From positions 186,001 to 250,000 of the forward strand of contig NZ_SOZD01000002.1 of NCBI RefSeq assembly GCF_004519335.1: a DNA stretch of 64,000 bases, read 5' to 3'. Source of the DNA: Jiella endophytica. Lineage in GTDB: Bacteria; Pseudomonadota; Alphaproteobacteria; Rhizobiales; Rhizobiaceae. The notes beneath the pieces were generated by a model. It worked only from the letters and a program-made list of their open reading frames with translations. It was not told the origin of the DNA and ran no database searches. A program made the translations under genes and the position numbers. The number at the start of each line of letters is the position of its first letter. Within the stretch, counting starts at the first letter, position 1. Below are positions 56,066 to 64,000 of this stretch, one piece after another.

Positions 56066-57133
56066 ATGACCTCTCCAGTCGTCTTCGACGGCCACAACGA
56101 CACCCTCCTGCGCCTCCACATGGATGGTCGGGACACGGCGTTCGACGCCTTTCTCGCCGGCGCTGCCCCCGGCCATATCGACCTCGCCAAGGCCAAGGCC
56201 GGCAATCTTCGCGGCGGGCTTTTCGCGATGTTCCCGCCCTCGCCGCGCGGCGGGCTCGATTTCTCCCGCATGCCGGCGGGCGGCTACGAGATGCCGCTGC
56301 CGGCGCCGCTGGAAAGGACGGTCGCCGAGGCCGCGACGATCTCCATGACCTCGATCCTGTTCCGGCTGGAGCGCGCCTCCGAGGGACGGCTGCAGGTCTG
56401 CCGGTCGGTCGCCGACATCCGCTCGGCCATGAATGCCGGAGCGATGGCCGCGGTGATGCACATCGAGGGCGCCGAGGCCATCGACGCGGACCTGAAGATG
56501 CTCGACGTGCTGTTTGCCGCCGGGCTGCGCTCGATCGGCATGGTCTGGAGCCGCAACAACATCTTCGCCCATGGCGTGCCGATGCGCTTTCCCTCATCCC
56601 CCGACATCGGCGAAGGTCTGACCGAGGCCGGCGAGCGCCTGGTGGCGCGCTGCAACGAACTCGGCATCCTCCTCGACCTGTCGCATCTCAACGAAAAGGG
56701 CTTCTGGGACGTCGCCAGGCTCTCCGACGCGCCGCTCGTCGCCACCCATTCCAACGTCCATGCCATCTGCCCGGTCAGCCGCAACCTGACCGACAGACAG
56801 ATCGCCGCCATCGCCGAATCAAAGGGGCTCGTCGGGCTGAACTTCGCTACCGCCTTCCTGCGCGAGGACGGCGGCATGGATGCCGATACAGGGCTCGACG
56901 TGATGATCCGCCATCTCGACGGCCTCGTCGAACGGCTTGGCGAGGACGGCGTGGCGCTCGGCTCGGATTTCGACGGCGCGGTCATACCGGCGCCGATCGG
57001 CGATGCCAGCGGCCTGCCCAAGCTCTTTGAGGCGATGGAGCGCCACGGCTACGGCCAGGCGCTGATCGACAAGATCGCCCACGAGAACTGGCTGAACCTT
57101 CTCGAGAGGACGTGGAAGCTGTTGAAAGGCTAA
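56066..57133 (+). CDS. Membrane dipeptidase (renal dipeptidase family)
   Basis: A 355-residue M19 dimetal dipeptidase. Metal ligands are in VFDGHNDTLL (H-x-D), MHIEGAEAID (bridging Glu), LLDLSHLNEK and LVATHSNVHAI; the conserved ALGSDFDG near residue 305 binds substrate. No signal peptide, so likely cytoplasmic; members hydrolyse L-D or D-D dipeptides. It is divergent from the ABC exporter gene. ATG 56066 immediately precedes the conserved N-terminus. Confidence 0.94.
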   Translation: MTSPVVFDGHNDTLLRLHMDGRDTAFDAFLAGAAPGHIDLAKAKAGNLRGGLFAMFPPSPRGGLDFSRMPAGGYEMPLPAPLERTVAEAATISMTSILFRLERASEGRLQVCRSVADIRSAMNAGAMAAVMHIEGAEAIDADLKMLDVLFAAGLRSIGMVWSRNNIFAHGVPMRFPSSPDIGEGLTEAGERLVARCNELGILLDLSHLNEKGFWDVARLSDAPLVATHSNVHAICPVSRNLTDRQIAAIAESKGLVGLNFATAFLREDGGMDADTGLDVMIRHLDGLVERLGEDGVALGSDFDGAVIPAPIGDASGLPKLFEAMERHGYGQALIDKIAHENWLNLLERTWKLLKG

Positions 57134-57179
57134 GTGAGGGTCTATTTCAGCGGGCTCGCAACCGGTGGAGACCGGGTCC

Positions 57180-57207
57180 GCGGCGACGACCCGTAGATCG
57201 TCGCCGC
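57180..57207. terminator. Bidirectional terminator-like stem between dipeptidase and maeB
   Basis: A perfect 10-bp stem GCGGCGACGA / TCGTCGCCGC around an eight-base loop, in the 83-bp gap between two convergent genes. No T-run, so its strength is uncertain. Confidence 0.55.
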
Positions 57208-57216
57208 AAGGCATTC

Positions 57217-59496
57217 TTATCCGTAGCTCGACACCGCCGAGCCCGCCAGCGCGGCGGTGTTGAGCAATCCGCGCACGGTGACGCCGGGCGTCACGATATG
57301 CGCCCGGTTGCCCATGCCCATCAGGATCGGGCCGACCTCGAGACCACCGGCGACCGACTTCAGGATGTTGCGCACCGCGCCTGCCGCGTCGGAATTGGCA
57401 TAGACGAGGACGTTTGCATTGCCGGTCAGCCGGCCGCCCGGAAACAGCCGGTCGCGAAGCTCCGTGTCGAGGGCGGTATCGGTGGTCATCTCGCCTTCAT
57501 ATTCGAAGTCGAGATGCTTGGCCTCAAGGATCTTCATCGCCCCGCGCATCACCCGGCCGGACTCGTTGTCGAGATTGCCGAACTGCGAACTCGAGCAGAG
57601 CGCGACCCGAGGATTGACGCCGAAGCGGCGGACGTGCCGGGCCGCCGCGATCACCGCCTCGGCGATCTGCGTCGTGTCCGGCGTCATGTGGACATGGGTG
57701 TCGGCGATGAACAGCGGCCCCTTGTCGAGGACGATCAGCGACAGCGCGGCGATCGGATGGAGTTCCTCGGTCGAGAGGATCTGGCTGACATAGTTCAGAT
57801 GCCAGCGATACTGGCCGAAGGTGCCGCAGATCATGCTGTCGGCCTCGCCGCGATGGACCATCACGGCGGCGATCGCCGTCGTGTTGGTGCGCATCACCGC
57901 GCGGGAAAGATCCGGCGAGACGCCGCGTCGGCGCATCAGCTCGTAATAGGTGCTCCAGTAGTCGCGATAGCGCGGGTCATCCTCCGGATTGACGATCTCG
58001 AAGTCCTCGCCGGCCTTGATCTTCAAGCCCTCGCGTTCGAGCCGCGCCGAAACGACCTCCGGCCGGCCGATGAGGATCGGCCGGTCCTGGGTCTCCTCGA
58101 CCATCGCCTGGGCGGTTCTGAGCACCCGCTCGTCCTCGCCCTCGGCAAAGACGATGCTGCGGCGCGAGGCCCTGGCGGCGTCGAACACCCGCCGCATCAC
58201 TGAATAGGAGCGGTAGACCTGGCCGTTGAGCCTGGCCGTATAGGCATCGAGATCGATCGGCCGGGTCGCGACGCCGGATTCCATCGCCGCCTTGGCGACG
58301 GCATGGGCGATGGTCGGCAAGAGCCGCGGATCGAAGGGTTTCGGGATCAGATAGTCCGGCCCGAAGGTCAGCCGCTCGCCGCGATAGGCATGGCCGACCT
58401 CGGCCGAGGCGGTCTCGCGGGCAAGGCCGGCGATCGCCTCGACGCAGGCGAGCTTCATCTCCTCGTTGATCTCCGTCGCGCCGACATCGAGCGCTCCGCG
58501 GAAGATGAAGGGGAAGCAGAGGACGTTGTTGACCTGGTTCGGATAGTCGGACCGCCCGGTGGCGATCAGCGCGCCGGGCGAGGCTTCCCGCGCCTCTTCG
58601 GGCATGATCTCGGGCACCGGATTGGCAAGCGCGAAGATGATCGGATTGTCCGCCATGCGGGCGACCATCTCGCGGGTCAGCAGCCCCGGTCCGGAAACGC
58701 CGAGGAAGAGGTCGGCCCCCTCCATCGCGTCCATGGTGGTGCGCATCTCGGTGTCGCGGGCGAACGCCGCCTTCTCGGGCGAAAGGTCGTTGCGCCGCTG
58801 ATGCACCACGCCCTTGGAATCGAGCATAGTGATGTTTTCCTTCCGGGCGCCCATCGCCAGGAACATCTTCAGGCAGGCGATGCCCGCCGCGCCGGCGCCG
58901 AGGGCGACGATGCGGATATCCTCGATCTTCTTGCCGGCGACCTTCAGCGCGTTGACCGCGGCGGCCGAGGCGACGATCGCCGTCCCGTGCTGGTCGTCGT
59001 GGAACACCGGGATCTTCATCTTCTCGCGGCAGAGGCGCTCCACGAGAAAACAGTCCGGCGCCTTGATGTCCTCCAGATTAACCGCACCGAAGGTCGGCTC
59101 GAGCCGCGCGACGATCTCGGCGAGCTTCTCCGGATCGGTCTCGTTCACCTCGATGTCGAAGCAGTCGATGCCGGCGAACTTCTTGAACAGGACCGCCTTG
59201 CCCTCCATCACCGGCTTGGAGGCCTGGGCGCCGATATTGCCGAGGCCGAGCACCGCGGTGCCATTGGAGACGACGGCGACGAGATTGCCCTTGGCGGTGT
59301 AGCGCGCCGCATCGGCGGCGTTCTTCTCGATCTCCAGGCAGGCTTCGGCGACCCCCGGCGAATAGGCGTTGGAAAGGTCCCGCCCGGTGGTCATCGGTTT
59401 GGTGGCACGGATCTCCAGTTTTCCGGGCCGCGGAAACTCGTGATAGTCGAGCGCCTCCTGGCGTTTCGACAGGCGGTTCGCATCATCATTCGACAT
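57217..59496 (-). CDS. maeB: NADP-dependent malic enzyme with phosphotransacetylase-like domain
   Basis: A 759-residue multimodular malic enzyme, decarboxylating malate to pyruvate. Malic N-domain (residues 1-160, [15 protein letters not shown]), NAD(P)-binding domain (about 160-420, [37 protein letters not shown]), and C-terminal phosphotransacetylase-like domain (about 430-759) typical of rhizobial Dme/Tme, which is regulatory rather than catalytic. Whether NAD or NADP is used cannot be told here. Its start overlaps the end of the GAPDH gene by 11 bp, so the two are co-transcribed. Confidence 0.95.
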   Translation of the reverse strand: MSNDDANRLSKRQEALDYHEFPRPGKLEIRATKPMTTGRDLSNAYSPGVAEACLEIEKNAADAARYTAKGNLVAVVSNGTAVLGLGNIGAQASKPVMEGKAVLFKKFAGIDCFDIEVNETDPEKLAEIVARLEPTFGAVNLEDIKAPDCFLVERLCREKMKIPVFHDDQHGTAIVASAAAVNALKVAGKKIEDIRIVALGAGAAGIACLKMFLAMGARKENITMLDSKGVVHQRRNDLSPEKAAFARDTEMRTTMDAMEGADLFLGVSGPGLLTREMVARMADNPIIFALANPVPEIMPEEAREASPGALIATGRSDYPNQVNNVLCFPFIFRGALDVGATEINEEMKLACVEAIAGLARETASAEVGHAYRGERLTFGPDYLIPKPFDPRLLPTIAHAVAKAAMESGVATRPIDLDAYTARLNGQVYRSYSVMRRVFDAARASRRSIVFAEGEDERVLRTAQAMVEETQDRPILIGRPEVVSARLEREGLKIKAGEDFEIVNPEDDPRYRDYWSTYYELMRRRGVSPDLSRAVMRTNTTAIAAVMVHRGEADSMICGTFGQYRWHLNYVSQILSTEELHPIAALSLIVLDKGPLFIADTHVHMTPDTTQIAEAVIAAARHVRRFGVNPRVALCSSSQFGNLDNESGRVMRGAMKILEAKHLDFEYEGEMTTDTALDTELRDRLFPGGRLTGNANVLVYANSDAAGAVRNILKSVAGGLEVGPILMGMGNRAHIVTPGVTVRGLLNTAALAGSAVSSYG

Positions 59497-60511
59497 GGGT
59501 CGTTTCTCTTCCCTGTGTTCGCTGACCCATCATGCGTGCCATTTCCAGCATTCTGCATGAGAAGCCCCACTCGTTATCGTACCAACCGAACACCCTGAGA
59601 AGGCCGCCGGCAAGGGATGTTTCTGGACCGGCGACGACGATCGACTCCGGTCGCGCGCGAAGATCGGAGGAAACCAGCGGCTTTTCGGTCCAGCCGAAGA
59701 CTGGCGAGTTCCGCGCCTTTTCGCTGAGAAGGGCGTTCGCCTCCTCGACGCTCGCCGGCCGTTTTGTGGCGACCGTCAGGTCGATCGCCGAGACGCTGGC
59801 GGTCGGCACGCGGATCGCCCGTGCCTCGACGCGGCCTGCAAGCTCCGGCAGCACCTCGCCGATCAGCCGGCCGGCGCTCGTCGTCGTCGGCACCATGGAG
59901 AGCGCCGCGGCCCGGCTGCGCGCCGCGTCGCCGCGCGGCTTGTCGACGGTCGGCTGGCTGCCGGTATAGCAGTGGACGGTGGTCATCTGGCCGGAGACGA
60001 CGCCGAAGCCTTCGTGAAGCGCCTTGAGGAGCGGCGCCAGCGCATTCGTCGTGCAGGAGGCGTTGGAGACGATCCGCGCATTCCCGAGCCTTCCCTCGTT
60101 GGCGCCGATGACGACGGTGACGTCTGCGGCCTTCGACGGGCCTGAGACCAGCACCGCCCCTGCCCCGGCCGCCAGCCCGCGGCAGACGGTCCCGCGATCG
60201 TCGTTGTGGCCGGTGCATTCGAGGACGACGTCGATGCCGGAGAGATCGAGGGCGGAAATGTCGGGGACGGAATGGAAGGCGATCTCGCGACCGTCCAGGA
60301 CAAGCCGCTCCGGCCGGGTCTCGACCGTCCCCTGATACGGCCCGAACACCGAATCATATTCGAAGAGATAGGCGCAGGATTCCAGCGGCTCGATGTCGTT
60401 GATGAGGACGAGCCGCAGGTCGTCGTTGCCGGCCTTCGAGAGAATCCGGGTGATCGTCCGGCCGATCCGGCCGAAGCCGTTGAGCGCCAAAGTGATGGGT
60501 CGTGATGACAT
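59486..60511 (-). CDS. Type I glyceraldehyde-3-phosphate dehydrogenase-like protein
   Basis: A 341-residue GAPDH. NAD fold ALNGFGRIGRTITRIL with INDIEPLES; catalytic Cys in SNASCTTNALAPLLKAL; active-site His in TTVHCYTGSQPTVDK; and the C-terminal GWYDNEWGFSCRMLEMAR. Several normally conserved spots are altered (VHCYTGSQ for the usual VHSYTxDQ; SMVPTTTSAG for NIIPTSTGA), so it may be a secondary GAPDH, perhaps anabolic, or act on another aldehyde phosphate. It leads an operon with maeB (11-bp overlap), which suggests a gluconeogenic setting. ATG 60511. Confidence 0.9.
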   Translation of the reverse strand: MSSRPITLALNGFGRIGRTITRILSKAGNDDLRLVLINDIEPLESCAYLFEYDSVFGPYQGTVETRPERLVLDGREIAFHSVPDISALDLSGIDVVLECTGHNDDRGTVCRGLAAGAGAVLVSGPSKAADVTVVIGANEGRLGNARIVSNASCTTNALAPLLKALHEGFGVVSGQMTTVHCYTGSQPTVDKPRGDAARSRAAALSMVPTTTSAGRLIGEVLPELAGRVEARAIRVPTASVSAIDLTVATKRPASVEEANALLSEKARNSPVFGWTEKPLVSSDLRARPESIVVAGPETSLAGGLLRVFGWYDNEWGFSCRMLEMARMMGQRTQGRETTHVE

Positions 60512-60930
60512 GGTCTGGAATCGACGGGATGGGAGCCGGCGGTGATCCGCCTGCCATTTGCGAACCGGACTAGACCTTTTTCGCGCGGGTTGGAAAGCCG
60601 GGAAACGTCCCTGCGACACCTTTCGCGGAGGCTCTCGAAACCTGAAACGACGGTCGCCGCGTGTCGGCTTTCCCCGCGCCGAGGTCCAGCCGGTGGAAGC
60701 GCCCATGCGGTCATCGGGTGGGCGGCGGCGCCATGCTTTTGCCCCCGAGGCACCGCACCGCCGACACAAACCATTGTATGCAGTGGCTTTTTGCAGTGCG
60801 ATGCCGGATTTTGCGGCACGGCAAAAAAATCGTCATCGATGTCGCTTTTGAAATGTTCCACTTCGTTTTTGAGTTAGTCAGAAAACCGTCATTCTGCGCA
60901 TTCTCCGCCTCAGTTAGCGGGGTTCGAGAC
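60512..60930. other. Divergent region between GAPDH operon and soxBDA
   Basis: A 419-bp spacer. The right third (about 60775-60910) is clearly AT-richer than its surroundings and holds the likely soxB promoter, with TTGAGT near 60871 as a weak minus-35. A small inverted repeat TGCCG-GATTTTG-CGGCA lies near 60804. No gene recognised. Confidence 0.4.
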
Positions 60931-62184
60931 ATGCGCCGTTTTTCCCTCAAGGGCCTTCTTCAGGAAGCCGCATCCGGCCATCAAGGCTGGGAGCGACAGT
61001 GGCGCGCGCCCGAGCCGAAGAAGGAATATGACGTCGTCATCGTCGGCGGCGGCGGCCATGGCCTGGCGACGGCCTATTACCTCGCCTCGGTGCATGGCGT
61101 GACCAATGTGGCGGTTATCGAGAAGGGCTGGATCGGCGGCGGCAACACCGGCCGCAACACCACCATCGTCCGCTCCAACTATCTCTTCGACGAATCGGCT
61201 GGCCTCTACGAACATGCGATGAAGCTCTGGGAGGGCCTGTCCCAGGAGCTGAACTACAACGTCATGTTCTCCCAGCGCGGCGTGCTGATGCTCGCGCACA
61301 ACCATCACGACGTCATCTCCTTCAAGCGCCACGTCTACGCCAACCGGCTGAACGGCATCGACAACGAGTGGCTGTCGCCGGAAGAGTGCAAGGCCTTCTG
61401 TCCGCCGCTGACGATCTCGCCGGACATCCGCTACCCGGTCCTCGGAGGCGCGCTGCAGCGGCGCGGCGGCACGGCCCGCCACGACGCCGTTGCCTGGGGC
61501 TATGCCCGCGGCGCCGATGCGAGAGGCGTCGACATCATCCAGAACTGCGAGGTGCTCGGCCTGAAGCGCCATCCCGACGGCTCGGTCGCAGGGGTGGAGA
61601 CGACCAGGGGCACGATCGGGGCCAAGCGCGTCGGCGTCGTCGCGGCAGGACATACCGGCGTCGTCATGAGCCGCTTCGGCCTGAGGATGCCGGTGGAAAG
61701 CGTGCCGCTGCAGGCGCTGGTGTCGGAGCCGGTGAAGCCGGTGTTCCCCTGCGTCGTCATGTCGAATGCCGTGCACGCCTACATCTCCCAGTCCGACAAG
61801 GGCGAGCTGGTGATCGGCGCCGGCACCGACCAGTATGTCTCCTATTCGCAGCAGGGCGGCATCCAGATCATCAATCATACCCTCGACGCGATCTGCGAAC
61901 TGTTCCCGCAGTTCACCCGCATGCGGATGCTGCGCTCCTGGGGCGGCATCGTCGACGTGACGCCGGACCGCTCGCCAATCATCGGCAAGACGCCGATCGA
62001 GGGACTGTTCGTCAATTGCGGCTGGGGCACCGGCGGCTTCAAGGCGACCCCCGGCTCCGGCCACGTCTTCGCCCATACGCTGGCGACCGGCGAGCCGCAC
62101 AAGATCAACGCGCCCTTCAGCCTCGACCGGTTCCGCACCGGCCGGCTGATCGACGAGGCCGCCGCCGCGGCCGTGGCGCATTGA
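60931..62184 (+). CDS. soxB: Sarcosine oxidase beta subunit
   Basis: A 417-residue flavoprotein subunit of heterotetrameric sarcosine oxidase, which demethylates sarcosine to glycine and feeds formaldehyde to tetrahydrofolate. FAD-binding motif [19 protein letters not shown] near residue 36 and [21 protein letters not shown]-terminal [20 protein letters not shown] with [15 protein letters not shown] 60931 fits the conserved [13 protein letters not shown] start. First gene of soxBDA. Confidence 0.96.
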   Translation: MRRFSLKGLLQEAASGHQGWERQWRAPEPKKEYDVVIVGGGGHGLATAYYLASVHGVTNVAVIEKGWIGGGNTGRNTTIVRSNYLFDESAGLYEHAMKLWEGLSQELNYNVMFSQRGVLMLAHNHHDVISFKRHVYANRLNGIDNEWLSPEECKAFCPPLTISPDIRYPVLGGALQRRGGTARHDAVAWGYARGADARGVDIIQNCEVLGLKRHPDGSVAGVETTRGTIGAKRVGVVAAGHTGVVMSRFGLRMPVESVPLQALVSEPVKPVFPCVVMSNAVHAYISQSDKGELVIGAGTDQYVSYSQQGGIQIINHTLDAICELFPQFTRMRMLRSWGGIVDVTPDRSPIIGKTPIEGLFVNCGWGTGGFKATPGSGHVFAHTLATGEPHKINAPFSLDRFRTGRLIDEAAAAAVAH

Positions 62185-62214
62185 GGTATTGGCGTGATGA
62201 CTGCGCGCGTGGTT

Positions 62215-62378
62215 ACCCCCCTCTGCCCTGCCGGGCATCTCCCCCACAAGGGGGGAGATCGGATCTCGTTTGGGCGCACCGCCCATTCATTGAATGATGA
62301 CGCATCGACGCAGGCGCGGACCATCGCGATTATCGATCTCCCCCCTTGTGGGGGAGATGCCGGCAGGCAGAGGGGGGT
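62215..62378. repeat. 164-bp palindromic repeat element between soxB and soxD
   Basis: The left arm 62215-62261 and right arm 62334-62378 are near-perfect inverted copies (about 45 bp), separated by about 70 bp. Each arm holds a CCCCCTCTGCC segment and its own small hairpin ATCTCCCCCAC-AAGGGGGGAGAT. The sequence is of a type repeated between genes in many rhizobia. It lies inside the sox operon, so in mRNA it would fold into a long stem between the soxB and soxD cistrons. Confidence 0.9.
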
Positions 62379-62453
62379 GAGCCGAACCCGCCTTCGCCTG
62401 ATCGAATCTGCTCAACGCCATTCGAGCCCATTCCCCCTAGCGAGGGCATCGTC

Positions 62454-62750
62454 ATGCTGCTGATCGACTGTCCCTATTGCGGCAAGCGCCCCGAGGTGGA
62501 GTTCCACTGCGGCGGGGAGGCGCACATCGCCCGGCCCGAGAGCCCAATCGAGATGGCCGACGCCGACTGGGGCTCGTTCCTCTACTACCGCACCAATCCG
62601 AAAGGGCTCCACGCCGAGCGCTGGCTGCACGGCCATGGCTGCGGGCGCTGGTTCAACGCGCTGCGCGATACGGTGAGCGATGCCTTCGTCGCGACCTACG
62701 AGATGGGCAAGCCCCGTCCGGAGGTCTCTCCCGCAACCGCCAAAGCCTGA
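62454..62750 (+). CDS. soxD: Sarcosine oxidase delta subunit
   Basis: A 98-residue zinc-binding subunit. The N-terminal CPYCGKRPEVEFHCGG holds the Cys/His zinc ligands, followed by the family segment DWGSFLYYRTNPKGLHAERW and LHGHGCGRWFNALRDT. Required for assembly of the heterotetramer. ATG 62454 is the conserved start; 269 bp of repeat-bearing DNA separate it from soxB, while soxA follows 12 bp later. Confidence 0.95.
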   Translation: MLLIDCPYCGKRPEVEFHCGGEAHIARPESPIEMADADWGSFLYYRTNPKGLHAERWLHGHGCGRWFNALRDTVSDAFVATYEMGKPRPEVSPATAKA

Positions 62751-62762
62751 GGCGCGCCGATC

Positions 62763-64000
62763 ATGAGCCAGCCCTTTCGCCTCGCCTCTGGCGGCCGGAT
62801 CGACCGCACCCGCCCGCTCTCCGTCACCTTCAACGGCAAGCGGCTGGAAGGCTTTGCCGGCGACACGATCGCCTCGATGCTGATCGCCTCCGGCCAGCAT
62901 CTCGCCGGCCGCTCCTTCAAGTATCATCGCCCGCGGGGCATCCTGTCCCACGGTTCGGACGAGCCGAGCGCCCTCCTCTCGGTCGACTGGCGGGCCGATC
63001 GCGGACCGGGCCGCCGAGATCCGAACAACCGCGCCTCGGTGGTCGAGGCGCGCGACGGGCTGGTGGTCGACACCCAGAACCACTGGCCCTCGCTCGAGAC
63101 CGATATCGGCGCGGTCAATGACCTCCTGTCGCCAGTCTTCGTCGCCGGCTTCTACTACAAGACCTTCATGTGGCCCCGGAAGTTCTGGGACAAGGTCTAC
63201 GAGCCGGTGATCCGCAGGGCCGCCGGCCTCGGTGAGGCGCCGAAGGTGCCGGACGCCGACCGCTATTCCAACCGCCACGCCCATTGCGACGTGCTCGTCG
63301 TCGGCGCCGGCCCGGCCGGCCTTGCCGCGGCGCTCGCCGCTTCGGCCGATGGCACGCGGCGGGTGATCCTCGCCGACGAAGGCTGCGAGCCCGGAGGCGC
63401 TCTGCTGAACGACGTGACCTCGTCGGTCGGCGGCACGCCGGCGATGGAGTGGGTCGCGGAGAGCCTCGCCACCCTCGACGCCCGCGAAAACGTCGTCGTC
63501 CTGCCGCGCACCACGGTCTTCGGCTACTACAATCACAACCATGTCTGCATGGTGGAGCGGGTATCCGACCACATCGCCGACGCGCCGGAGGGCATGGCCC
63601 GCGAGCGGCTCTGGCAGGTGCGCGCCGGCGAGGTAGTGCTCGCCACAGGCAGCCACGAGCGGCCGCTCGTGTTCGAGAACAACGACCGGCCGGGCATCAT
63701 GCTGGCCGAGAGCGTCCGTTCCTTCGTCAATCGCTGGGCCGCGCTGCCCGGCAACGACCTCGTCGTCGCCACCTCCTCCGCCTCCGCCTATCGCACCGCC
63801 CTCGACGCCAAGGCGGCGGGCATGAAGGTGTCGATCGTCGACATCCGCCTTGAGACCGATTGCGGGCCGGAGTTCGCCGCCGCGCGCGAGGCCGGCATCG
63901 AGGTCCGCACCGGTCACACGGTGATCCGCGCCCTCGGCAAGAAGCGCGTTTCCGGCCTCGTCGTGGCGAAGATCGGCTCCGGCGGCGGCATCGGCGAGAA
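62763..64000 (+). CDS. soxA: Sarcosine oxidase alpha subunit, 5' part
   Basis: The first 412 residues of the roughly 1000-residue alpha subunit; the gene runs off the right edge. The N-terminal ubiquitin-like region (RPLSVTFNGKRLEGFAGDTI; GRSFKYHRPRGILSHGSDEP) is followed by an NAD-binding fold (CDVLVVGAGPAGLAAALAAS). The missing C-terminal part should contain the aminomethyltransferase-like tetrahydrofolate site. TGAGG 12 bases upstream serves as ribosome site. soxG and folate genes would be expected next. Confidence 0.95.
   Translation, partial: MSQPFRLASGGRIDRTRPLSVTFNGKRLEGFAGDTIASMLIASGQHLAGRSFKYHRPRGILSHGSDEPSALLSVDWRADRGPGRRDPNNRASVVEARDGLVVDTQNHWPSLETDIGAVNDLLSPVFVAGFYYKTFMWPRKFWDKVYEPVIRRAAGLGEAPKVPDADRYSNRHAHCDVLVVGAGPAGLAAALAASADGTRRVILADEGCEPGGALLNDVTSSVGGTPAMEWVAESLATLDARENVVVLPRTTVFGYYNHNHVCMVERVSDHIADAPEGMARERLWQVRAGEVVLATGSHERPLVFENNDRPGIMLAESVRSFVNRWAALPGNDLVVATSSASAYRTALDAKAAGMKVSIVDIRLETDCGPEFAAAREAGIEVRTGHTVIRALGKKRVSGLVVAKIGSGGGIGE

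Noticed and set aside
58303-59598. 431-codon open frame opposite maeB
   Set aside because: Low-complexity Arg/Gly/Asp content, no recognisable fold; maeB is complete on the other strand.

Overview
The window is a high-GC, gene-dense chromosomal segment of an alphaproteobacterium, most likely a member of the Hyphomicrobiales (Rhizobiales). Supporting signs are two BA14K-family proteins, a DUF1344 protein, the block histone-deacetylase-like/xseB/dxs, a 6S RNA in front of a 5-formyltetrahydrofolate cyclo-ligase gene, a soxBDA sarcosine oxidase cluster, an RirA-type TGA-N9-TCA motif before a siderophore receptor, and palindromic intergenic repeats of the kind common in rhizobia. The family cannot be fixed from sequence reading alone; Aurantimonadaceae-like is only a guess. 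No rRNA, tRNA, CRISPR array, insertion sequence or prophage was seen. The segment looks like core chromosome with small accessory patches.

Layout. 1-3.7 kb: tail of a VapC/FitB-like PIN toxin, a nucleoside deaminase, a radical SAM putative DNA repair protein, and two secreted BA14K proteins. 3.7-7.7 kb: a form II coxSLM-type molybdenum hydroxylase operon. 7.8-8.5 kb: a toxin-antitoxin pair with two operator repeats. 8.9-17.4 kb: tamA-tamB, with tamB enlarged by nine exactly spaced 101-residue repeats. 17.6-20.5 kb: a D,D-carboxypeptidase-like lipoprotein, a DUF1045 2H phosphoesterase and an LTXXQ periplasmic protein. 20.8-22.8 kb: an OmpR/HAMP-kinase pair. 22.8-27.2 kb: PPK2, an MFS permease and otsBA for trehalose. 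27.6-33.0 kb: DUF1344, aroC, a histone-deacetylase-like amidohydrolase, xseB and dxs. 33.0-36.1 kb: twin membrane GGDEF proteins around a gamma-glutamylcyclotransferase-like gene, then msrB. 36.5-42.5 kb: a hybrid histidine kinase, 6S RNA, 5-FCL, a CAP lipoprotein, a glutathione transferase, a YmdB-like phosphoesterase and TerC. 42.7-48 kb: an exported beta-carbonic anhydrase, an MBL-fold protein, a TPR protein, a BLUF-domain protein lacking its photochemical residues, a sulfotransferase and a polysaccharide pyruvyl transferase. 48.2-54.1 kb: an fhuACDB-type siderophore uptake operon. 54.1-64.0 kb: an ABC exporter, a dipeptidase, a GAPDH-malic enzyme operon and soxBDA (soxA runs off the end).

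Functional themes are envelope biogenesis (TamAB, carboxypeptidase, BA14K, LTXXQ, polysaccharide decoration), iron acquisition, stress physiology (trehalose, polyphosphate, MsrB, TA, 6S RNA), c-di-GMP signalling, and C1/central carbon metabolism. The observations most worth follow-up are the apparently light-blind BLUF protein, the tandemly expanded TamB, the diguanylate cyclase twins that differ at the inhibitory site, and the radical SAM repair protein paired with a nucleoside deaminase instead of its usual partner. I did not find one clearly new multi-gene system.
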